Origin: Notospermus geniculatus
Lineage: Eukaryota; Nemertea; Pilidiophora; Heteronemertea; Lineidae
Assembly: GCA_002633025.1 (NCBI GenBank)
Contig: NMRB01000964.1
Span: 42,027-106,026 of the forward strand
Direction: 5' to 3'
DNA length: 64,000 nucleotides
Below are positions 55,539-64,000 of this stretch, in pieces (the first letter of the stretch is position 1; each line of letters opens with the position of its first letter). The notes under the pieces were generated by a model, which was not told where the DNA came from, did no database searches, and was given only the letters and a program-made list of their open reading frames with translations. The position numbers and the translations under genes are program-made.

Positions 55539-56187
55539 TACGAAAGCCCAGAAGGCTCATTCAATCTTCAGCTTGAGCCAGAACTTCAGCCTTGAACTAC
55601 CTCCAACTTCAATCTTCAAATTTGAACCACCCGACTTCAATAATTGAAGCCAGACAAATTATTCCAGTATGAGTTATATCGGCTTTCATCCCTAAGAAAT
55701 TGCAACTTCCATGCTCGATTTGTTTAATATCGTTCAATTCTAACCATTTCCGCAGATTCTTATTTCTTTACTATCAAACAGTGCCTCGAAATGGTCGTAG
55801 CAAACGACAGTCGATATGATGGGCTGCCAGTCTCTTTGAGTTGGACGCACCATTTTGCACAACAACCTTCTTTTCTCGCGATCTCGTAGAAAGGCATGCC
55901 CTCCTTCATTTGGGCAACCATTCACGCAACATTTTGATGGCAATGAAAATTTCTTCAAAACGAGCATAACAACTTACAGTAATGGCGTTTAATGAAGGAG
56001 CGACTGCAACGCCTCTAGTGTCAGGACTGAGTTGTTCCTCAGCGCCGCCTTTTGTTTTAGTACCTCCGGTTCCTCATTACTTCCACTCACATATTCAAGC
56101 TTGAACCTTCCGACTTCAAGTTTGAACCACGGACTTCATCTTCAAGCTTGAAGACTGAAGATTGAATGAGCCTTCTGGGCTTTCGTA
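55539..56187. mobile_element. THAP-encoding inverted-repeat element (copy 2)
   Basis: The same 32-bp ends at 55539-55570 and 56156-56187. It is 90 bp shorter than copy 1, having lost several subterminal TTCAAG repeats. Confidence 0.75.
55740..55943 (-). pseudogene. decayed THAP-domain copy
   Basis: The start codon of the copy-1 frame is TTG here (LPSKCC). P19 and the normally invariant W28 are both L, with further replacements G29C, E36Q and K43I. The zinc ligands remain. An upstream in-frame ATG exists at 55967, but the loss of W28 argues against function. Confidence 0.65.
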
Positions 56188-56672
56188 CAAAAGCAGTGTT
56201 TACATTCCAAGCATAAACATCCCTCACAAACAGATAACCACAAACACAGGACATTGACTCAGAATTTCCAAGATGACGATATCGTCGCAATTCCGATACG
56301 TGTTGTCCTCTTCATCATAACCACACTGAAGGCTGTCCGCTACTTCAACCCTACTTAAGTGGTGGTGAGTGCAAAGTAGACACATATAACCAAAATGCTG
56401 ATTTCATGCATTTCCTGTTTTAACTGCTGTGCTTTTCAGAAAGCACATCCTCAAGCATACTTCATTACTTGTTCGAGGAGTTAACCACTTTTATCTGATC
56501 AAATTAACGGCTGTTCAGAATTTAATGAAAATACTGATTAGTGTTTTGATCAAATGGAGAATGTTTGCTCCCGTCAACATCAAAGTCATAGAAGCCTCTC
56601 TCAGCACTTACAAAGAGTGAACTTCATCAACGCCAATGAAATTGACAAAGTCGACTTCTTCAGGGCCACGTA

Positions 56673-57205
56673 CACCGGTGGACAGAAGTATTAGGACAGT
56701 GGCCAATTTCAAGTTTGATGTAAGTTTCGTTTCTGCCTGTTAAGAATCAGATGAAGATGAAATGTTTTGGCTTGAATAAAGTCTAGAACACATTTTTGAT
56801 CATGTTTTAACTTTCATTTAATCTGCACTTCCAATGTGGATTATTGTTAATTTTAAGTGATTTAAACATGTCTTGTTAAACTGGTCAGACATGTTATGTA
56901 ACACAAGTGTGCAATCAACCATGAGTAATTAAAAGCTTTATTCTTCAGAAAAAATGAAGAAAAAAACCGAAGAAAAACGAGTATTTGCTTGTAAATGCCT
57001 TTGACGAACAATGGCGAGAATTGCCTTATTGTCATTAACCTCATTGCATAATTGCCACTGATGTAATTCACTGAAATTGTAGCAAGAGAAAGAAGGACCC
57101 TTCCCACAATATATGAATACAAGTTGAGTTTATTACATCCATTACAGGCAGAAACTTACATCAACTTCAAATTAACCACTGTTCAAATATTTTTGTCCAC
57201 CAGTG
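56673..57205. mobile_element. Tc1/mariner-like MITE, CACCGGTGGACAG (copy 3), enlarged
   Basis: Partner of 45521-45956, with about 105 extra bp (56934-57038), TA-flanked. Confidence 0.8.
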
Positions 57206-57757
57206 TACATAAATGGGAATGCACCACACAATTCTGGCCATCTTTTCATCTCTGTAATGACACCAGTAATCATCGCATCACTCAAGGCAAATGAAACGCG
57301 TCATCAGTCCAGAATCGTCATTCACTGCCATCAAGTATTTCATACGCCACCGGAGCATAGCCCAAGTGCGACCTTATCGAGTCTTCTCTAACACCTAGCA
57401 ATTTATCACCAGCGAACCTAGGGGATTTTATGTCCGTTTCTTATTTCATGGCTGGTGATATCGGGCTGTTGAGACGGGGCTATCAGCTTGTAACTCCTCA
57501 GATCAATACTGATTACACTAGATAGTGCAGCTACCAGATTATACCTCATTCTAAGGAAATCGCCCGACGATTTTGGCCAATGAGGTAGAAGAGAGAAAAG
57601 GACGCCATCATAAATTGAATTTGTGACAAATATGCATACGAGGAATGGCAACTAAACACATTGCCTCGACTCAGCGAGCATGTCGAGAAAGATAACTAAA
57701 TAACATACTGATGTCTTCAATCAGATGTTCGATATGACTAATGTTCGTGTACATGTA

Positions 57758-57857
57758 CGCGCGTCGGTCACCCATCCATGTAGTGATCGCGCTCAACGTT
57801 GCTTAGCTTCTAGCTGCGAGGCCGGCCAGCGCGCCAACCACTAGGCCACAAAGGAAA
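57758..57857 (-). repeat. tRNA/5S-like SINE head, second copy
   Basis: Partner of 46507-46604. Confidence 0.45.
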
Positions 57858-57975
57858 TCCTCCATGGCCGGCGGGCTAAGCCGTGCCATACAGAAGCTGC
57901 AAAGGGTTGAATGCAGGAGGCGTAGGATGGTTGTAGCCACTCGAAACGATGGGGAATGTCATATCTTCTTTGACT

Positions 57976-58082
57976 GGGCCATATTCATGAAGCCTTCGCA
58001 CTATTGTGAGACAGTCAGTGAACAATAGGGCATGTGCAGCCAAATAATAGACGCGAAGTTGCGAAGGCTTCATGAACATGGC
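57976..58082. mobile_element. hairpin MITE, GGGCCATATTCATGAAGCCT, second copy
   Basis: Partner of 46727-46834. Confidence 0.8.
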
Positions 58083-58647
58083 TGCAGGAATCATAGAAAC
58101 AGCAAGAGATCGTCCACAAATCCAGTAAAGGAAGCAGGTTGTGTCATCAAACCATTTTAAGGCCTACTTACGGTTTGAGCTGAGAATTAATCGAGAGATT
58201 TCGACAAGAGCATAAATTTGCTCCATCTATGCAACATGTCTCACCAACAGCCGACGAAATCCCACACTCCATGAGTCATCAGACGGCGACCCAGGCTGGC
58301 TCGAAGGAATAACACTACAGCAGCCACATTGTATACCAATACAGTTCAGACATGTTATGTCACTGATGGCCGCATTTGGAGTAGACATGTCAATTTTACT
58401 TCGTGCCGGGAGTGAATTTCAACAATTCGTGACAAAGGCCTTTTGTTCGTCGACATTGGTAACATGAATAGAGGACTCGCTATACAGTCAACCAAGGATT
58501 GGGCTAAATATTAGGCAGGAGGGCAGAAATGTAGGCTATTGGGTGAACAGTGAAGAAACACTTCTGGCTCTGCATGGTGGAAAGGCAGTGACAATACAAT
58601 GCAAAAAGGACCTTACCGAAACCTGAGTTGTTACAAGATAGAAAGAA

Positions 58648-59026
58648 TAGCTACGGTTATACCTGTTCAAAATACCCGTGTTTTCCCGACCCGTGTCAAA
58701 AACCCGTGTGTACCAAAAGCCCTGCGAGAGGTTACTCACACTACTATTGTTGTTAAGTAGCCATGCGACAGGTGCGCTGCATGCACTGACTCTTCGGTCA
58801 TTTCTGTATTGGCACACATTGTCAAAGGCGCGAAAACGAGGTCACAAGGGCTGCGCCATCTTTAGCCACGCTAAGAACTAACGAAAACACGGGGATTTCG
58901 AAAATCACGGCGAGCTTGCCGTATTTCAAAAACCCGTGTTTTTCAGACACGGGTTTCTTGAAGCACGGCAACTCATAGGTGTGGCCGCAGAAAACCCGGG
59001 GATTTTATGAAGTGTAACCACGGCTA
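58648..59026. mobile_element. ATAGCCGTGGTTACAC element, second copy with damaged left end
   Basis: The left end is shortened (ATAGCTACGGTTATACCTG); the right end is intact. Confidence 0.65.
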
Positions 59027-59534
59027 TTGTTAATCTTTCTTCTACCCATCATGCCTGAAGCACTTGTCCCTATTTTGGACCCCATGTTGTGCAACAATAT
59101 TGATCGTGTATCTTCAAAGCAATACTGCGAAATGCATTTCATTCTAGACACACACATACACACGCACATTACATTCACCACAAGGACGTCGTGTACATAA
59201 GCAGGAGTATAAAGTAACACACACATCGCGCGACTGATATCCCCTAATACCAATCGCAGACTCATCTCCTGGCTAACTCAATCAGGTTATCGAACGGAAG
59301 GTAAATCGAGATTGGATTGAAATATGTTGATCTCGTTAACAGATGCAAAGATTTCGTTGGAATATAACGGCAACGTGGTGTACATGTAAGTTGACATTTC
59401 CTTTGCTGAGCAACTACGGGTCTACCTCACCCGCGAGAGGGTTTCTATATGTTGTCCAAATAACCATCAACCATGTAAAAATAAATATAAGTGTTTTTAC
59501 CAATCACCTTCCGACAGACGGAGTCATCTCCTTC

Positions 59535-60060
59535 AGGTGACTCATAAACTCCACCCGCAGTTTCAAACCGCTACACACTACGTTACCCGCGCTTAGAAAC
59601 TGCTATTGTTGACGCAAGCCTTAAAGTATGACCGACAGACGGCGTTAGGTGTCCGATTCGGGGAATCCCCGTTGGGAATGTGCCAAAATTTGCGGTGCTT
59701 CTTGCTGGTAAAACGGACAAAATTTGTGGTTCTCGGCCAGCTTACATGAAGTTATTGGATTTTATAGCCTTCAAAATGTCCGAAAAGTGGATGCACACTA
59801 ACAGGTGCGTGATAACATCGATGAAATTTGCAAACGGCGTTAATCTTGTTGACTTTCCAATCGGAAAACGTATGAATATACAGTGTACATTTTGTACACG
59901 TATAGCCAATCAGAAAGTGTGTTACGGCGGCGTCGGTTAAACCTGTGATGATGGCTTGTGATTTGATCCCTCGTCAAGCAGCGCCGTCTATTGATGATCC
60001 TTCAGTTTTGGCACCAATCATGCCAGTATTTAGTGGGTTTATGCCTATGGCCAACTAAAC
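59535..60060. repeat. interspersed repeat with GACGGCGTTAG (copy 3)
   Basis: Partner of 49085-49600. Confidence 0.65.
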
Positions 60061-60574
60061 ACTGGGGGCGAGTGTACATGGCACCCTTCGGGAGATTGAT
60101 GCTCCGTTGCAGTAGCCTACACAAAGGGATTTTCGCATCTTAAAACAGCTACAGGCGTCAACTTCCTAATTCCGAGGACAACAAATGATATGTAATACTA
60201 ACATGATGTTCTCTGATGCAATGTAGGCCGATAACTAAGGTGTGAGATGATAGATTAATCACAGACTTTTTATTTTCTAATTATACCTTCGAAAGCTTCA
60301 AGTTCGACGAAGCTTAGGAAAGTGCCACCTTTCCCTAGGAAGAATATATCAGTGGAAAATGGGAGGAAATTGAAGAGACAGCCAGCTCTTGATGGCTTGC
60401 CTAATGATGGTTCTTGCTGTGCTGGTGTGCACTGCTCTGATCAGCGGAACCACAGCGATAAAAAAGGTGAAAAAATAAGTCAGCAGACATTCATTTATGG
60501 TTCGTTAAAGGAAGTGGTCGCGGGAACGGAGACTTATAGGTCGTCATGTTTTTGGGGTCTAACCTACTGAGCAA

Positions 60575-60941
60575 CACTGTAAAAACTAATAAGCTCGAGA
60601 AACCCATGGGAATTGGTTCATTCCTTGTCCCCTGACCCATTTGCTAATGGGGTTTTTTAATGGGTAGGCCTACAAGAGAATGGGTTCATGGTACCCAGAA
60701 TATTTGCTCTTTGGGTATGAAATGAATAGGTCGTTAGGTTGCAGTAACCCATAATGACCAGCTTCATAGGTCACTTTGGCCCATCTACGATTGCTACCCG
60801 TGGGGTGTTGGCACCCATGAGCAGCTTTCGGGTCCAACTGACCTATTTCTAGGTTTATGCTACATGTACCAAGTTGGGTCATTTGAACCCATGAGGAAAT
60901 CCGTATTTGTACCCATGGGACCGGACGATTTTTTTACAGTG
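60575..60941. mobile_element. CACTGTAAAAA MITE, long form with ACCCA/TGGGT array
   Basis: CACTGTAAAAA...TTTTTTTACAGTG ends. The interior is packed with AACCCATG, TGGGTTCA, GGTACCCA and GGGTCCAACTGACC words in both orientations. No coding capacity. Confidence 0.75.
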
Positions 60942-61669
60942 AATATAGGAGTCGTAAAGTTCAACTGTTCTGACAAGTGTGGCCACTGCTAGGCGTGGTC
61001 TGTCTTTCATAAGAGAAAGGCAAAGGATGGCATTCGTGGCAGAGGAAACAATCGAAGCGCACACCAAAGAATCTCGACTTGTCGGCGACGTTTTCAGCCA
61101 AAAATTAAAATAATGTTACATGTAGCTCCCGTATGAATCAGTCTGCAATCATCTTTCGCTATAGTCTTGACATCTGTAGGAAATACCATGATGCATATTC
61201 TGAGGAAATGCTTCAACGGGTACTCAACTCCTCGCATCCCGCATAACAGGTGAAGTCAAACCACTTCTGACACGCACATCATCTATCGCAACTGTCTTTT
61301 GTTTGCTGCGCTCTTGACGACTACGGCGAAGTACTCTTTTTAAATGGAGGTGTCGTGATGCTGTCGATATGTAGAGCTATGCAAAAGGATATTGACATCA
61401 CTGTTGCATCTGTCAGAAGAAGTGCTGACTTCAAGTGGACTTGAGTCGATATCTACAGGGCCTGATTCACAAACCATCCGGCAATAACGGCAATTCTGTG
61501 TCAGAAAAAAGTAAGAATAATGCGTAACATCGTGAAGAGACAAAGAACATGTCAGCCCGCAGCATTAGTCATATAAGTGGAAGAGAAATATTCATGTGCA
61601 GATACTGTGTACAGCATTAGCAATGAAATTTATTTGTAATCTTTGAAGTATCTGTCGCTCTTTCAAGTA

Positions 61670-61920
61670 CAAGGGAGTAAGAAATAAAAGTGGAAAATAA
61701 GAAGTGGGAATTTTGGCACTTTTGTGCGAATTTTTCAATTTCTCAAATTGGGATAGATTTTTTTCCCATTCTTAAAATGACATGGCATTTTGTTTGATTT
61801 TTCGGGCGATATTTCTCAAAATAGGAACAAATTTCATCGCAATTTGAGAAATTGAAAAATTCGTACAAAAAGGCAACATTTCCCACTTCTTATTTTCCAC
61901 TTTTATTTCTAACTCCCTTG
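61670..61920. mobile_element. MITE, CAAGGGAGTAAGAAAT family (copy 3), TA-flanked
   Basis: Partner of 50970-51219. Confidence 0.8.
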
Positions 61921-62283
61921 TACATAGAATCTTTTAAATTTAGAAATGTCACTGCATATTCAGTTCCCAGCTGCCATGATCAAAAGAGTCTTTCCATGTG
62001 TCCAATGGTATGTAAAATGTAAAAATGGTACTCTAATAATCAACGCTGTGTAGACTGTTGTCTTTTTTTACAGGCATTGGGTGCAAAATGCTGACAGCCT
62101 TGGATGATTCATTTCCTTGGAACTAGATGCTCATTGCCTCTCGTTTTTAGGGCGCTAGCACAGATTTGCCATTTTGTTGATGAAAATCGTACTCGAAAGT
62201 GCATTCCGCTAACTGTAAATTGCAACTTTAAGAGATGCTGCAATACATGCATTATTTACCACGCTGATTATTCCGAAACCAAT

Positions 62284-62405
62284 GGGTCGTATTTTAGAAC
62301 GTTCCATAACGTTAAGGTCGACCTTAAATCTATAATTGTAAAACCATCGAGAACAATAGATTTAAGGTGGATATAAATGTTAAGGAACGTTCTAAAATAC
62401 GGCCC
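62284..62405. mobile_element. hairpin MITE, GGGTCGTATTTTAGAACGTT
   Basis: Partner of 51606-51724. Confidence 0.8.
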
Positions 62406-62460
62406 TAAATCTTTTATATACAATACAAGAGGATTTATTCGAAACATATATCGTGCTTAA

Positions 62461-63628
62461 AGCTGACAGGTCAGATATACTCTCCGACTTGTATGCAAAA
62501 ATTTTTACGCTCAACTTCGGCAGACCACGAGGCTGCCGAAGTCGAGCGTTCGGTAATGTTCGTAATGTGCACTAAGCTTCCTACCTTGAAACACCCATTA
62601 CACCCTGCGCATTCCAACTACGTCATCATTCACTCACCTGATAACCGGAAGTGAAGGATCGAGGGCTCTCTGGTGAACCAACACTCGAAAGTTCAAAATG
62701 GATGAAGGAAAATTTCCCGGGAATTAGAGGTAATCACCGTCATAATAATAATAGCATATCGCATCGAATCCAAACACATTGAATAAACAAAACATCCGAT
62801 TAGTTATCAATGATCGCGGATGCTATACAAAAATAAGTAGTCACCACAAAGATTGGTGTTGGCCTATCAAGAGACGTCTGCTTGTGCAGATCGCCATGGC
62901 CGTGCATACGAAATGCCAGTATACACCTGGGCCTAGCACTGTGTTACCTAACATGGGGAACGTAAGGAGTTCGGTTGCCCAAAAGCCTACAGCAGCTATT
63001 ATTCAGGCCTATTGTTTAGTCCATTGTCATTGAATGAATGGCTTGGCAGTGTGGTTTACAGGCCTATCTCCTTTGAATAACAGAACTTCTCATTCCCCTT
63101 TCGGTTCTCCATAGTGTCACGCGATTGCAACTTTGGGCGAGGCCAATCAGTACATAGGCCTATATGCATGAATTCACGGAGAACACATCCAATGAAGAGG
63201 CGTTGGAGCGGGCGTGGTTGGACCCGCTAATATCAAGACCGGAGCTGATATTTATTTTGAGGACAAATCGCGTATTTGCATGTGTTTTCGAATTGCCATG
63301 TTACCTACTACCAGTGGCAGTCGGAATTGAGTTTTCGTTTGGACTTTCTGCATTTTTGACGCAGATTGCGATTTTTTGGATACGTACACTGTATATTTGG
63401 AGCCCACCTCTGTCCATGCAGAACCCTCGATCCTTCACTTCCGGTTACCAGGCGAGTGAATGATGACGTAGTTGGTATGCGCAGGGTGTAATGGGTGTTT
63501 CTAGGTAGGAAGCTTAGTGTACATTACGAACATTACCGAACGCTCGACTTCGGCAGCCTCGTGGTCTGCCGAAGTTGAGCGTAAAAATTTTTGCATACAA
63601 GTCGGAGAGTATATCTGACCTGTCAGCT
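62461..63628. mobile_element. 1168-bp TTAA-flanked element with ~208-bp inverted repeats, present only in copy 2
   Basis: TTAA at 62457-62460 and 63629-63632; ends AGCTGACAGGTCAGATATAC and its mirror. The arms (62461-62669 and 63421-63628) are nearly identical, and each contains a smaller hairpin (CAACTTCGGCAG / CTGCCGAAGTCG). The copy-1 site at 51775-51778 has one TTAA and no insert. The central 750 bp has two short frames (62779-63033, 63164-63463) without recognisable transposase motifs. piggyBac or Kolobok-type by target site; the long arms favour a non-autonomous derivative. Confidence 0.9.
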
Positions 63629-64000
63629 TTAATGGCACCAATAAAAACACTCTTCGTGCAAATGAACTCATTAAGCATGACGTATAACTCAAGAAAAAAA
63701 ATTAAATACTAAGTATTACATGAATTCATTAAAGTTGCTTGAGGAAATTTGACTGAGTAATTAACGACTCAGTTGCACAGTTATCTATGATCATCTACAG
63801 TGTAAACTATCTGTTATCGCGACAGTCGTAGTGCACAATTAATGCATCTCCATCACCGATACGGCGTTCCAGTAACGGAACTAGTATAAATTTTCTCTTC
63901 TTTCAAGCGCCCACACGTGGCTCATTTTTTCGCCTTGAATTTCACTTTCATCTCCTGAAGTGCCATTAACTTAAAATGGCGTATTTCGTGCTTCCCAATT

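Larger units (their letters stand above)
55441..64000. repeat. large duplication, copy 2 (runs off the window)
   Basis: Partner of 44201-52147. Confidence 0.9.

Noticed and set aside
1-64000. CRISPR array, operons, integrative phage or other prokaryotic systems
   Set aside because: There is no regularly spaced repeat array, coding density is very low, and splice-like signals, LINE and SINE remains mark eukaryotic DNA.

Overview
The window looks like intergenic and intronic DNA from a marine invertebrate animal, most plausibly a deuterostome such as amphioxus or an echinoderm. The reasons are: no dense operon-like coding; AT-leaning DNA rich in TACATGTA and TAGGCCTA words; many short inverted-repeat DNA transposons; non-LTR retrotransposon pieces; tRNA- and 5S-like SINE heads; GT-AG-flanked short open stretches; and scaffold N gaps (single N at 14429, 26311 and 52842; an 830-base run at 54013-54842). 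Species assignment is inference; no ribosomal or mitochondrial marker is present.

Layout. 1-25 kb: sparse possible exons (902-1138 +, 9465-9648 +, 13931-14091 +, 18923-19043 +, 7520-7957 -, 15686-15810 -, 18344-18783 -) between many MITEs, several of them nested. 25.5-30.5 kb: a terminal-inverted-repeat element split by a CR1/L2/jockey-like LINE fragment (a reverse-transcriptase piece containing YADD, and an ATT-tailed 3' end), with a ~2.0 kb block present twice. 30.5-44 kb: more MITEs, including a Mutator-like insertion with a clean 11-bp target duplication, a tRNA-like SINE head and one coding-like stretch (36613-36766). 44.2-52.1 kb and 55.4-64.0 kb: the same ~8 kb segment twice at roughly 98% identity by eye, separated by a LINE ORF1 and a sequence gap. 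Each copy carries an inverted-repeat element that encodes a THAP-type zinc finger (intact in copy 1, damaged in copy 2).

The most informative feature is the pair of near-identical 8 kb copies. They act as a natural filled-site/empty-site comparison: a 1168-bp TTAA-flanked element is present only in copy 2, a 781-bp TTAA-flanked element only in copy 1, and a CACTGTAAAAA element differs in length. Whether these are two haplotypes laid end to end by the assembler or a true tandem duplication cannot be settled from the sequence. The most biologically interesting object is the THAP element: a 32-bp perfect inverted repeat, palindromic subterminal repeats, and a DNA-binding domain with no catalytic domain in sight.

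Most short open reading frames here are chance frames or frames inside repeats and are not listed. No gene could be named with certainty.
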